From the NCBI GenBank assembly GCA_016081115.2, contig JABTTQ020002190.1, positions 62,001 to 126,000 on the forward strand: a stretch of 64,000 bases of DNA, in the 5' to 3' direction. Position 1 is the first letter of the stretch. Every line of letters begins with the position of its first letter. Source of the stretch: Rehmannia glutinosa. Taxonomy: Eukaryota; Streptophyta; Magnoliopsida; Lamiales; Orobanchaceae. Made by a program: the position numbers and the translations under genes. The notes beneath the pieces were generated by a model. The model ran no database searches and had not been told where the DNA came from. It was given only the letters and a program-made list of their open reading frames with translations. Shown in pieces: positions 1 to 10,634 of the stretch.

Positions 1-1148
1 CTTGCTTTTGTCAAATTCCAAAATGTGCTGGCCATTTTCCACCTTTTGTACATGGAAAGGTATTGAGGTGGGCCCATGCAAATTACCAATATTATCAAAT
101 TGACCATTGAATCCCTCCAAAAGTGTTGCTGGTGTCGAAAATGCAGGGAGAAGAATTTCAGGTAATGCCCCACAATTAATCCCTTTAGACACGCATGTTG
201 ACAATTCTTTTTTAAAATCCGAGCCGTTAAAAATGTTATCACCCACTATTTCGATCATGTTCAAATTCAGGGAAGATGGGAGATTATGTCCAATAATATT
301 CAAATTATCTGAGGTTTGTGGCCCAGTAGGAATACTATTCAAATTAGAGGAATGGACCGTTTGAGAATATAAAGATGGTGGGCCCAGCTGACATTCCTTA
401 GTGGCTTTAAAAGACTCCTCAAAAGCATGTGTTACACCTAAATGGAGGTCAGACGTGTGTTTATTAATCTCAAAAGAAGACAAAGTTGGAATAGAATGAT
501 TGAGACACTTAGGAGATCCATTAAGTGTAGAGGGAATAATGACTCCATTTTCAAGGCCATTCTGACCGTTTGAAGACGCGTCCCCTGCCAAGTTGTCCTT
601 CAAGCACGAGTTGTCGCCCAAATTATTGGGGTTGCTAACGCTTGCCATATTCTCATTTCCAGCAACTGCCACATCGCCTACCAAATTTTTATCCACAATA
701 ATGGAGTCAATTTGATCGTCCAAATGTGAGCCATTGACCTGATCTGGGCCCTTGATTAATTGTGGCAAGGTATCTAATGGCTGAAAAACCTCATTTTCCA
801 AACTCGAAAATCGATTAGTGCCAGCATATGAGTGATTATCCTCAAAATAGGTATGTTTCGAATTCTTTGCTAATTTTAGAAACTCCTTAGGAACCAATCC
901 CGTTTCTCTTGGTCCCTTCTTTTTGACCATAACCCATTCATGATTTTGAGCAACAACTCTTTGAGCACCCCGAGTAGGATGGCGCCTAACAGGTGGTGGT
1001 GGGCGGGTTATCTTCCCATTCATGTAGCATCCCTCAATAGAATGTCCAATGTGCTTGCAATGAGTACAATAGTCCGGAATCCGTTCATAAGTAATCTTTT
1101 GAGCGTGTGAAGTATCATCGAACTCAAGAACAACCTCTTCAATTCTCT
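1..1148 (-). pseudogene. LINE-type ORF1, C-terminal part (CCHC knuckle), separated from its N-terminus by a hAT insertion
   Basis: Read on the minus strand from 1148 to 1 this is open in one frame to the window edge, about 382 codons. It starts in the end of the DUF4283 domain (ERIEEVVLEF) and then shows a zinc knuckle, YCTHCKHIGHSIEGC, spaced C-X2-C-X4-H-X4-C (about 1030-1075). A basic, proline-rich stretch follows (PPPPVRRHPTRG), then a long low-complexity Asn/Ser/Leu-rich linker. DUF4283 plus this knuckle is the usual ORF1 layout of plant L1-type retrotransposons, where the protein binds RNA. The N-terminal half is at 10018-10634. With the hAT element and one copy of CCTTCAAT removed, the two halves join in frame and give 591 uninterrupted codons (1773 nt). 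The endonuclease and reverse transcriptase ORF would lie left of the window. A domesticated DUF4283 host gene is the alternative. Confidence 0.8.
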
Positions 1149-1156
1149 CCTTCAAT
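1149..1156. repeat. Left 8-bp target site duplication of the hAT element
   Basis: CCTTCAAT lies immediately left of the CAGTG terminus and is repeated exactly at 10010-10017. Eight base pairs is the standard hAT duplication length. Confidence 0.92.
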
Positions 1157-1701
1157 CAGTGTTCTAAAACTCGGGCTAGGCGGGCGCCTAGGAGAAAAAC
1201 TACAAATCGGCCACAAAAAAAAATCAAATTCTAATTTAATAAGCCTAAAACTAAAAGCTGAAAGCCTAATTACAAAACCAAAACCCCCTGGCCCCAAACT
1301 CCCGTCTGCCTAACAAATAACAAAACAAAAAAGTGAAAAAAAAAAAACCCAGCCACAAGCTCCCGTATCCCCAAACTCCCGTCGGAAATTGCAACCCCGC
1401 CCTTCCTCTCGCCGCCGCCGACGAGTAATGGAGTAAGATATATGTATTCTCCTTTTATTTAATGGAAAAATTATCTATTGTGATTTTTGAGGCAGTAAGA
1501 TTATGGAGGGGTATTGTTTGATGATTGTTCTGTTAAGTTAATTGATTCTCTGCAAATTCAATATTTTAGTGTTAATTCTCTTAGCATGAAGTTGAATGTC
1601 CATTTTGTTTGATAAAGTTGAGAAGTGAACTGTGAAAGAAAATGGCATATGTGTATGACTACAAGGTGTTTGATGAAAGTACCAAATGAAGAATTAGCAC
1701 A

Positions 1702-2565
1702 ATGATGTCTTCAACTGCTTCTGCCACTAGTAATACACCATCTGAGATTGAGACACCACTTAAACGGAAGTCAAATGATGTTGGTTGGGAATATGGCATC
1801 CTAGCCGATCCATCTAACTTGGACAGGGTAAAATGCAAGTTGTGTGGAAAGGTTATGTCTGGGGGTGTTCGTCGAATGAAAGAGCACATAGGACACATCC
1901 AAGGGAATGTTGTTTCTTGTACCAAAGCTTCACAGGATGATCAAGCTAAATGTAGAAATTCTATTAATGAAGTAAAAGACAAGAAGAAAAAGTTGAAAAA
2001 ACAAGAGGAAGACTTGATTGCTAGTGTCAATATTAATGGGTTGGAGGAATATTGTATTGAAGAGGATGAACTGAGAGAGTCAATAGGGAGCATGAAGCCA
2101 CCGCGTTCTCTTGGCGCAATGGACAAATTTGCTACATGCATCAATCCCCAAGCTTCTTTGAATGTGGCAAAGACAACACGGGAACAAAACATACATGATG
2201 CCCTTTGGAAAGAGAGATCTAATACTGTGAAGAATTATGTAGCTGATTGGATTTATGAAGCCGGCATATCTTTCAATGCCTTTGACCTGGAAAGCTTCAG
2301 GCTCTTTACAGAGGCACTTGGTCAATTGGACCAAGGTGGAAACCTCCTAGTCAATATGAATTGAGAGAGCCTTTATTGAAAAAAGCAATTGAGAGAACCA
2401 AAGTCAAAGTAAAGCCACATGAAGATGAATGGGGAAAAAATGGTTGCTCACTTATGACTGATGCTTGGAGTGATCGAAAGAGAAGAAGCATAATGAACTT
2501 GTGTGTCAATTCTAAGATTGGGACAGTTTTTCTTTCTTCTAAGGAATCTTCAGACGTAGCGCACA
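1702..2565 (+). pseudogene. hAT transposase, N-terminal part (BED zinc finger and start of DUF659)
   Basis: The reading frame starts at ATG 1702. It shows a BED-type zinc finger near residues 29-75 (VKCKLCGKVMSGGVRRMKEH, later C), which binds transposon ends. A Lys/Glu-rich linker follows, then the DUF659 core start (SLMTDAWSDRKRRSIMN, about 2452-2505). Around 2325 the frame breaks: the first frame stops at 2362 and the homology continues one frame over (GPRWKPPSQYELREPLL). The simplest reading is one lost T in CAATTTGG. The coding sequence is then cut at 2565 by the LTR element and resumes at 7976. With that base and the LTR element corrected, the four exon blocks total 2286 nt (762 codons with stop), and the intron phases agree. 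Cut-and-paste transposase of the Ac/hAT class; inactive as it stands. Confidence 0.9.
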
Positions 2566-2920
2566 TGTTCACTTGGTTTTATACCAATGATTTGGGCTTC
2601 CTAGACTTAAGTTTTGTGTTGTTTTTGATTATTTTGAGTCATTTGAGTAGCCAATCCATGTTGAGAGCCAATTATATTGAGTTTATAGTCATAGTAATGA
2701 ATCGTATATCAAAAGAAGTACAAACGAGCAAACAATGAGAGATTGATTTGAAGAAACGTCCAAACGCGTCTGAAATTTCCATCACTGGCAGCGTTTAGTA
2801 TTTTGACCATAACTCTCTCTACAAATTTAATATTGAGGTGATTCAAGTGGCTATAGAAAGCTAAGAGATAGGGCTACAACTTTGATGAAGGACTCAAAAC
2901 CGAATTCGGACGTTTGGATG

Positions 2921-3075
2921 GCGCTGCAGCGCCAAAACGAGGCGCTGCAGCGCGGAGGCGAAAATCTGGGCAGCGGCCAAATTCTGATGATGGCGCTGCA
3001 GCGCTTAAGATCCGCGCTGCAGCGCCGGGTGTGTTATGTGCGCACTGCAGCGCCCATTTTTGAGCGCTGCAGCGC
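2921..3075. repeat. Array of six GCGCTGCAGCGC palindromes in the 5' LTR U3 region
   Basis: Copies start at 2921, 2942, 2993, 3014, 3042 (one mismatch, GCACTGCAGCGC) and 3064. Start-to-start distances are 21, 51, 21, 28 and 22 bp. The array ends about 55 bp upstream of the TATA box. Surrounding DNA is AT-rich, so this GC-rich block stands out. Each unit holds symmetric CG and CHG (CTGCAG) sites. Function is unknown; a promoter protein-binding array is an inference. Confidence 0.85.
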
Positions 3076-3130
3076 CCGTGGGCGGATAAAACAATAAAAG
3101 TCCGATTTTCAGATCTAAAAACAGGGGTAC

Positions 3131-3138
3131 TATAAATA
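3131..3138 (+). promoter_or_regulatory. LTR TATA box
   Basis: TATAAATA inside GTACTATAAATAGATAC, downstream of the palindrome array. The same box is at 7024-7031 in the 3' LTR. It is the likely RNA polymerase II start signal for the element. Confidence 0.6.
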
Positions 3139-4086
3139 GATACATGGGAGGCTTGAACTAGGGCATGAAGGAAAGGCTGGGAATACACCCAAGAACACAA
3201 GAAATACATCAACTTCATCAAGGAAGAACCAAGGGAAGAATCGGGTCGAATCGAAGCTTGAGGATTGAAGATCAATCGAGAGATTATCCATTTCCCTAAG
3301 TTTTCTCATTCTTTGTGCTTTAATCTTTCATTTTAGCTTGTCATGAATATGAATAATTTGTCTATGGGTTGTTTATTTGTAATGAGTAGCTAAACTTCTT
3401 GTGATTTCCGGGTTTTGGAAGTAGATTAGTTGAACTCTTATTGAATGTTTTAATCTTAATTGAAGCTATTGTCTTGAAGCCTATTTGAGTACTTTGTTCT
3501 TATTATTGTTTTATCATTTGGCCAATGATTTAACATGTTTGATATATTGATTCATAATTCGAGAGATGAGTTTCGATATTAGATCTTGAGTACTTGACAT
3601 GAATATTTGCATAATCGAGAGGTTTGTGAATATTTGTGAGGATATATGATCTTTTGTGCATTTGGGAGTTGTTATCTTATGTTGAGTAGAGATGCTTTAG
3701 CATAGATATTTCAATCTACACTTTATATACATCTCGAGAGGGAGGATAAAATACCGTTGTGATCGTCTTATAGGTGTAGTGATAATAACTTTGACTTTGA
3801 TTAAATCGGACAACAAGAGGAATATTAATTGAAACCATAACCCGGGAATCCATTTCATTCCCTTGATAATTCCACTATTCTTAGTATCTTGTGTTTTTGT
3901 GGTTAATCTTGTCTTTACTTCTACAACAATTATTAAATTTCGATCGTCTAAATAAAAATAAGACTATCTTAGTTCAATACTTAGCGCATAAATTTATTAG
4001 TCTCTGTGGATACGACCTTGCTTACCCTATTCTATAAACTACACCGTACACTTGCGGTGAAGCTAAAAATAAGGCGAACAAGTTTT

Positions 4087-4103
4087 TGGCGCCGTTGCCG
4101 GGG
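4087..4103 (+). other. Primer binding site, tRNA-Asp type
   Basis: TGGCGCCGTTGCCGGGG lies 6 bp after the 5' LTR. It is complementary to the 3' end of plant tRNA-Asp (GUC), the primer used by Athila/Tat-type gypsy elements. Confidence 0.85.
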
Positions 4104-4255
4104 ACTAATACAATTTTTGGTGCTAATATTGCGATAGATAGAATTATTCTTAATTTAGACATTTTTTTTATTTTTTTTTCATTTTTTTTTTTGTAAATTC
4201 TACTTCTACAATGCTTGATTTGTTTCTTTGAATTGGTATAGGTGCACCTATTCGG

Positions 4256-4615
4256 ATGGAAGAGGCAAACCCATCTTTGGAAGACGCCCTCATTTCATTC
4301 ATGAATCAAACGACTTCATTTATGAGTCAAATAAATTTATTCATGAGGGAAATGGGAAATAGCCTTACCAAAAACGAAGCAAAGATGGACAAGAAGAAGT
4401 TGCAATTGACACAATTGGCCAATACTATGGATTCACAATTGAAAAATCTCGAGACTCAAATGGGCCAATTAGTTACAATAGTTGGTGGGCAACACCAAAA
4501 GAGCCAATTTTTAAGCACCACTGAAGCCAACTCGAAAGAACAATATAGTGTCATTCATCGAATGAATGATACCGAATACGAGGAGTTGAAGATCCTGGAA
4601 GAGCAAGAAAGTTGA
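4256..4615 (+). pseudogene. Gag remnant of the LARD-like element
   Basis: An open frame of 119 codons starting at ATG 4256. The segment LKNLETQMGQLVTIVGG followed by LSTTEANSKEQ resembles the region just after the gag core in Athila/Tat gypsy polyproteins, where plant copies usually read LETQIGQLA... and ...NPKEQ. The N-terminal part is a repeated Met/Phe/Gln-rich helix (FMNQTTSFMSQINLFM). There is no CCHC knuckle or protease motif downstream. Most likely it is a degraded gag that has lost its capsid part; whether it is translated is unknown. Confidence 0.6.
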
Positions 4616-6446
4616 GAACCACACAGATTGTATGTCTATGCACGGTCAAATAGTATGTGGCGCTAAAAGGAACAAAAACGGGACAAGGAACACACAACCA
4701 AGCGTGTACGAATGAGCGAGTTCGTGCGAGATATTATAAGAAAGTTGTTCCAGAACGAGAAAAATATTGATCATACGTATGCAAACGAACAACATACACG
4801 TAAACCAGATCAGTATATTCCTACGCCAGGACTCAAATCCTTGCTTGGACACCCCAAGTATGCATTATTAGGTGCAAGTAAGGCAAATATGGCACTTGAC
4901 CATGACCCAAGCAGCTAATATATGCATTCAAGGAGGCACCAATTCATACGTCGAGCTATAGACGGTAAATCTAGCGCTTGTTGGGAGGCAACCCAATGGT
5001 AACTTCACATTTTTCTTTCTTGAAATTCTATCTTTTCCCTTGTTTCGATATAATTTCATTCAAGTTTGGGGGGAGAGTTAGTATTTTGATTTGAAATGTG
5101 TGAGTATTTTGATTTGAAGTGTGTAAAAAAAAAAAAAAAAATTGCATTTGTTTGTGTGTTTTCATATAGTTGCATGTAGAGCATTTTAAGTTGCATGTGC
5201 ATTAGAAGCACGTTTACTGTTTTAGCACGTTTATTGTTTTCATAGATTTTAAGGAGTGAGTTGACCTTGTGCGACGAGACTTGATGCTTATATTTTTAAA
5301 AAAATTTGTATTGTTTTGATTAGGTGTTGAGTATGAGTTGATTGAGCCATGAATAGATGATATTGAGCATGTGGATATTGAGAACATGGTTTGATGCTTT
5401 GAATTACGATTTTGCAAGCCTGTGAGCTTTTGAGCCTTTCGCTTTCATCATATGCAGTCTTGTTGTTAATTTGAGTGTATCATCCATGTTGTTAGAATTC
5501 TAGAACTTGCTCACGTATATCTCTGTCAAGGTCACATGTTGTATGCGAAATGTGAAAATGATCAAAGGCCATTTTTGTTATCTCTTCAAGCCATACGCTT
5601 ACCTAATGATAATATTGAAATCCCTAGTTAGCCAACTTGAGCCTATTGCCTAATTTTTGATAGCCACAATTCAAGCCTTAACTTGATAAATCTTTTACCC
5701 AAAACTTGAGCGTATAGCATTAAGTAAAGGGATTGAATAAGGGTGAATGGGTAAAATCAAAATTTTAGAAGATGGTGTTAGAGTTGGTTGATGGGAAGAA
5801 AAGGAGGAGAAATGAAGTGTTGAGAACTCGTATAAATGTCGAAAAAAAAAACGACTTTGTAAATGAGTTTCATTTAAATGAACTTGGGGGCTAAGGATTG
5901 TAATTTGAGGTGATTCTCAAAAGAAAGAAAGGAGATGGAGATAAGAGGAGTTGATGAAAATGAGAGATGATTTGAGTAGCATATTGAGCCTTAATGTAGA
6001 TGATTTATATGCTCACCGGTCTATACTCTCGAGTTTGAGTCACTCTATCCATATTTTCCTACCCTAACCAAAGAACCTTCATCACAACCAAAGAAAAAAG
6101 TCCTTTTTGATTCACAAATTGCATACATTCTAGTGGCGGAGATATGAGACGAATTGCAAGCCTATGGTAATTTTGCGACATTGAATTGATTTGAGCGTAA
6201 ACACGTCTTATATTCATTCGAGATGAGAGTATACACTTGATCTTTGAGAGACGTGATTCTTAGCATTTACCATGGTTTCTTTGATGTATGCTCTATGTTA
6301 GATGTTTGAGGCTTGGTTGATTCGTTGTTTGACACATATGATGAACAATACGAATTTTATGGAGTTGTTGTGCGTTTTACTTTTCATTACTCCCAGTCAT
6401 GTTTTGTCTTGTTTTTAAAAGTGTTGACCGGGACGGCCAACAGTTT

Positions 6447-6461
6447 AAGTTTGGGGGTATT
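6447..6461 (+). other. Polypurine tract of the LARD-like element
   Basis: AAGTTTGGGGGTATT directly precedes the 3' LTR start TGTTC at 6462, the expected site for plus-strand DNA priming. Confidence 0.7.
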
Positions 6462-7970
6462 TGTTCACTTGGTTTTATACCAATGATTTGGGCTTCCTAG
6501 ACTTAAGTTTTGTGTTGTTTTTTATTATTTTGAGTCATTTGAGTAGCCAATCCATGTTGAGAGCCAATTATATTGAGTTTATAATCATAGTAATGAATCG
6601 TATATCAAAAGAAGTACAAACGAGCAAACAACGAGAGATTGATTTGAAGAAACGTCCAAACGCGTCTGAAATTTCCATCACTGGCAGCGTTTAGTATTTT
6701 GACCATAACTCTCTCTACAAAATTAATATTGAGGTGATTCAAGTGGCTATAGAAAGCTAAGAGATAGGGCTACAACTTTGATGAAGGACTCAAAACCGAA
6801 TTCGGACGTTTGGATGGCGCTGAAGCGCAAAACGAGGCGCTGCAGCGGAGGCGAAAATCTGGGCAGCGGCCAAATTCTGGATGGCGCTGCAGCGCCCAAG
6901 ATCCGGCGCTGCAGCGCCCGGGTGTGTTATGTGCGCGCTGCAGCGCCCATTTTTGAGCGCTGCAGTGCCCGTGGGCGGATAAAACAATAAAAGTCCGATT
7001 TTCAGATCTAAAAACAGGGGTACTATAAATAGATACATGGGAGGCTTGAACTAGGGCATGAAGGAAAGGCTGGGAATACACCCAAGAACACAAGAAATAC
7101 ATCAACTTCATCAAGGAAGAACCAAGGGAAGAATCGGGTCGAATCGAAGCTTGAGGATTGAAGATCAATCGAGAGATTATCCATTTCCTAAGTTTCTCAT
7201 TCTTTGTGCTTTAATCTTTCATTTTAGCTTGTCATGAATATGAACAATTTGTCTACATGGGTTGTTTATTTGTAATGAGTAGCTAAACTTCTTGTGATTT
7301 CCGGGTTTTGGAAGTAGATTAGTTGAACTCTTGTTGAATGTTTTAATCTTAATTGAAGCTATTGTCTTGAAGCCTATTTGAGTACTTTGTTCTTATTATT
7401 GTTTTATCATTTGGCCAATGATTTAACATGTTTGATATATTGATTCATAATTCGAGAGATGAGTTTGATATTAGATCTTGAGTACTTGACATGAATATTT
7501 GCATAATCGAGAGGTTTGTGAATATTTGTGAGGATATATGATCTTTTGTGCATTTGGGAGTTGTTATCTTATGTTGAGTAGAGATGCTAGCATAGATATT
7601 TCAATCTACACTTTATATACATCTCGAGAGGGAGGATAAAATATCGTTGTGATCGTCTTATAGGTGTAGTGATAATAACTTTGACTTTGATTAAATCGGA
7701 CAACAAGAGGAATATTAATTGAAACCATAACCCGGGAATCCATTTCATTCCCTTGATAATTCCACTATTCTTAGTATCTTGTGTTTTTGTGGTTAATCTT
7801 GTCTTTACTTCTACAACAATTATTAAATTTCGATCGTCTAAATAAAAATAAGACTATCTTAGTTCAATACTTAGCGCATAAATTTATTAGTCTCTGTGGA
7901 TACGACCTTGCTTACCCTATTCTATAAACTACACCGTACACTTGCGGTGAAGCTAAAAATAAGGCGAACA
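6462..7970 (+). repeat. 3' LTR of the LARD-like element
   Basis: Matches 2566-4080. It carries its own version of the GCGCTGCAGCGC array (6817-6968), where copies have lost or changed bases (for example GCGCTGAAGCGC and GCGCTGCAGTGC), and a TATA box at 7024-7031. It ends GAACA and is followed by the duplication GCACA at 7971-7975. Confidence 0.92.
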
Positions 7971-7975
7971 GCACA

Positions 7976-9591
7976 CAAGTGAAATGATTTTTGAGTATGT
8001 TGATCAATGTATTGAGAAAGTTGGACCAAATAATGTCATTCAAGTAGTGACTGATAATGCTTCAAACAATATGGGAGCGGCAAAGTTGTTGCGTGTGAAA
8101 AGGCCAACTATCTTCTGGACATCATGTGCCACGCACACCATTAATCTTGTTCTAGAGGGCATTGCAAAACTACCTCGGTTTAAGAAAATCATTGATCAAG
8201 CCAAAGCTTTGACCATATTCATCTATGCACATCATAAGACCTTAGCCATGATGAGGTCTTATACTAAAAGAAGAGATATAGTGAAACCAGGAGTCACTAG
8301 ATTTGCTTCTTCATTCCTTAGTTTGCAGAGTTTGGTGGAGAAAAAGGCTCAATTGAAAACAATGTTTAGTAGCTCTGAATGGGATGAATGCAAATGGTCT
8401 AAGACTGTCAAAGGGCAAGCAAGTTATAATACTGTGATGGCTATTGGTTTCTGGAATGGTGTGACATCTTGCTTGACGGTATTTGCACCTTTGGTGAAGG
8501 TGCTTCGTATTGCTGATGCAGATAGAAAACCATCAATGGGCTTTTTATATGGGGAGCTTCAACAGGCAAAGGAAGATATAAAAAATGCTTTGAATAATTA
8601 TTCCAAGAACTATGATCCTATCTTGGACATAATGGATGCAAAGATCAAAGGAAGAGTTGACACTCCATTGCACTTGATGGCTTATCTATTGAATCCTTAC
8701 TATCATTATAAGGATCCCAATATTATATTGGATCAAGTTATCTCAGATGGAGTTCTTGATTGCCTTGATATTATTTGTCATGGCAACTTTGATTTGATGA
8801 ATAAAGTTATGAATGTTGAGTTGCCCATTTACAAAACCAAAGGAGGAGTTTTTGCGAAGCCCATTGCAGCAAAAGGGTGTGAAGTAAATGATGACAAGTT
8901 TGATCCAGGTAAAAAAAACATCTACATAACTCATAATTCTTCTTTTAAAATTATCAAGTTATTATTTATTTTATAATGTTCTAACTTCATGCAGCAAATT
9001 GGTGGTTAAATTATGGTCATGGGACACCTAACTTGCAAAGAATTGCTATAAGGATCTTGTCACTAACCACTAGCTCGTCCGGATGTGAAAGAAACTGGAG
9101 TGCATTCGAAGGGGTTAGAAACTTAGAAATTTTACTATTAGAGTTTACTTTATTAATCTGTTTTCATTCTTTTGAAATACTTCTACTTTATCTGTTTTTT
9201 TTCTCTTTTTTTTCATTTACAGATACATACTAAGAAGAGAAATAGATTAGATGTTTCACGATTAAACAATCTAGTCTACGTCCAATTCAATTCACGTTTA
9301 TTGAATAAACGTAAAAGGGGAAAAGAGAAGGATGTTGACGTGCTACTTGCTAGTGATGCAAGTAAAGCACAAGATTGGATTATTCCTAGATTGTATGATG
9401 ATGAAGATGAGTTGGGTGATGGAATTGATGGTGATACTTCTAGAGTGAGAGAGCTTGAGGAGGATGATTTTGAATCCGAAGATGAGGAGGAAGTGAATGA
9501 GAACGACTTTGAATTTGAGTCGGATGAAGAGCGTGTATTAGAAAATTATGGAGAAGAAGAAGAAGATCCATTCGGTATCGCTACGTTCTAG
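7976..9591 (+). pseudogene. hAT transposase, catalytic core and C-terminal dimerisation domain
   Basis: Continuation of the transposase after the LTR insertion. Exon block 7976-8908 starts in TSEMIFEYVDQCIEK. It includes VVTDNASNNMGAAKLL, with the core acidic residue region of DUF659/RNase H-like hAT cores, and SCATHTINLVLEGI. Two introns with GT/AG ends follow: 8909-8994 (GTAAAA...GCAG) and 9114-9222 (GTTAGA...ACAG). The middle exon 8995-9113 encodes the hAT dimerisation motif LTTSSSGCERNWSAFE. The last exon 9223-9591 begins HTKKRNRL and ends in a highly acidic tail (many Glu/Asp) before TAG at 9589-9591. The three blocks are open and in phase, so only the upstream frameshift and the LTR insertion disable the gene. 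Confidence 0.92.
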
Positions 9592-10017
9592 TTCGCTAGT
9601 GGTGCTTGTTTTGTTTCTTATGTCAGTTGGAGAATACAATTCTTGTTTTGTTATTTGTGAGTTCATGTTCAAAAGAATCAAATCTTGGATTTTGAATGTT
9701 GTTCTTGTTTCTTACTTCTTACTTTTTAGTAATTGTTAACTAATGACTGAGTAATGACTATTTCCGTGTTGTTTGGAACTTTAGAATGCATTTGAATTGT
9801 TGGTTTTAATCTTGTAAAGTTATCACTATTTTTACTTTTGAGTTTATTTGGTCATATTTTCTAATGGTTTTAATATTAGTAATTAGGTTTTATTTTTAAA
9901 AAAAATAAAAATAGGTAATTATGCCTTAATTCTAGGCCCCGCCTAGGCGCTCTAGGCCCTAGGCTCTTGTCTGGCGCCTGGCGCCCGCCTAGCGAGTTTT
10001 AGAACACTGCCTTCAAT

Positions 10018-10634
10018 AAGTCGAGTTCAATAGAAACCCGTGCCATAGATAATCGAGATCGAGATGCTGTTAGGGAGTCCACTTGAAGGGGCGTGCCTAT
10101 AATCATGCCGATAGCAAATAGAGCATTATGATCAAAAAAATGTATGGGCAAACCCGGTAAACGAATCCACACTGGCGCAAGAGGGGCTTCGATTCTCGGA
10201 TTAAACGAAGGTGTCCATTTGAACACATGCATCGGGCAGTCCCCCAACGACCAAAGAGTACCCATCCATAACTTATTAAAATCCTCCTCAAGCTGTAATT
10301 TGATGATAATATGTGAAGGGTTAGCAAAGCTCCAGGAGTATGTCCCCTTCAAATTCAACGCAGATAACCCAGAATCAATTCCTTTGGGATGCGGGATCGC
10401 AAATAAAAATTTTCCAATCAAGGTGAGCTTCCAAGACGCTGCAAGACGATCATTCTCCGAGGAAGAAAATCCAAGAACCTGTTTGCCATCTCTAACCTGG
10501 TGGGTGCCAACTGGAACGATTCTCTTGGGGTCAAAAGGAAGGTTAGAACGATTAGAACTAGAGACAGTCACATTTGCATATGACCCAAGCTTTGGGGTTT
10601 GGTATTCCGGCGGACATGAACTAAAGTCTGCCAT
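10018..10634 (-). pseudogene. LINE-type ORF1, N-terminal part (DUF4283)
   Basis: Begins at ATG 10634 (MADFSSCPPEYQTPKLGSY). A longer in-frame start at 10709 exists, but MADFSS fits the usual short N-terminus before DUF4283. The DUF4283 domain (roughly residues 60-205) shows LIGKFLFAIPHP, YSWSFANPSHIIIKLQ, MGTLWSLGDCPMHVFKWTPSF and APVWIRLPGLPIHFFDHNAL, all typical of plant LINE ORF1 and related zinc-knuckle proteins. It reaches ELDLLK at the hAT insertion point, and the frame continues at 1148. No stop or frameshift is visible in either half. Confidence 0.85.

Larger units (their letters stand above)
2566..4080 (+). repeat. 5' LTR of the LARD-like element
   Basis: Starts TGTTCACTTGG and ends AAGGCGAACA, with short inverted ends. 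It matches 6462-7970 along its length. By eye the two copies differ at few positions outside the palindrome array at 2921-3075. A TATA box (3131-3138) places the U3/R boundary shortly downstream, near 3160. Confidence 0.92.
2566..7970 (+). mobile_element. Non-autonomous Ty3/gypsy-type LTR retrotransposon (LARD-like), inserted in the hAT transposase
   Basis: A TGTTC...GAACA bounded element of 5405 bp with near-identical LTRs (1515 and 1509 bp) and perfect 5-bp duplications GCACA (2561-2565 and 7971-7975). A tRNA-Asp primer site and a purine-rich tract are in the expected places. The 2.4 kb interior lacks protease, reverse transcriptase, RNase H and integrase and keeps only a gag-like remnant. 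This is the layout of a large retrotransposon derivative that needs enzymes from another element, probably an Athila/Tat-type gypsy because those use the same tRNA-Asp site. A hairpin TTGGGAGGCAACCCAA at 4981-4996 and a second purine-rich tract (AAGTTTGGGGGGAGAG, about 5064) match sequences often seen in the 3' parts of Athila/Tat-like elements. The rest of 4620-6445 shows no convincing gene. Confidence 0.92.
1157..10009 (+). mobile_element. hAT-superfamily DNA transposon, nearly complete, carrying a nested LTR element
   Basis: The ends are terminal inverted repeats: both begin CAGTGTTCTAAAACTCG and continue into a GC-rich CTAGGCGGGCGCC tract (left 1157-1192, right 9973-10009). They are flanked by perfect 8-bp duplications CCTTCAAT. 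The body carries a BED/DUF659/hAT-dimerisation transposase on the plus strand (1702-9591). Without the nested 5.4 kb LTR element and its duplication, the transposon is about 3.4 kb, a normal autonomous hAT size. It sits inside the LINE ORF1. Subterminal regions 1193-1701 and 9592-9972 hold no gene. They should carry transposase binding motifs, but I can only point to the GCC/GGC-rich tract beside each TIR. Confidence 0.93.

Noticed and set aside
2874..3275. Antisense ORF across the LTR palindrome array (also 6770-7168)
   Set aside because: The repeated Ala/Arg/Cys-rich peptide simply mirrors GCGCTGCAGCGC units, and the frame differs between the two LTRs.
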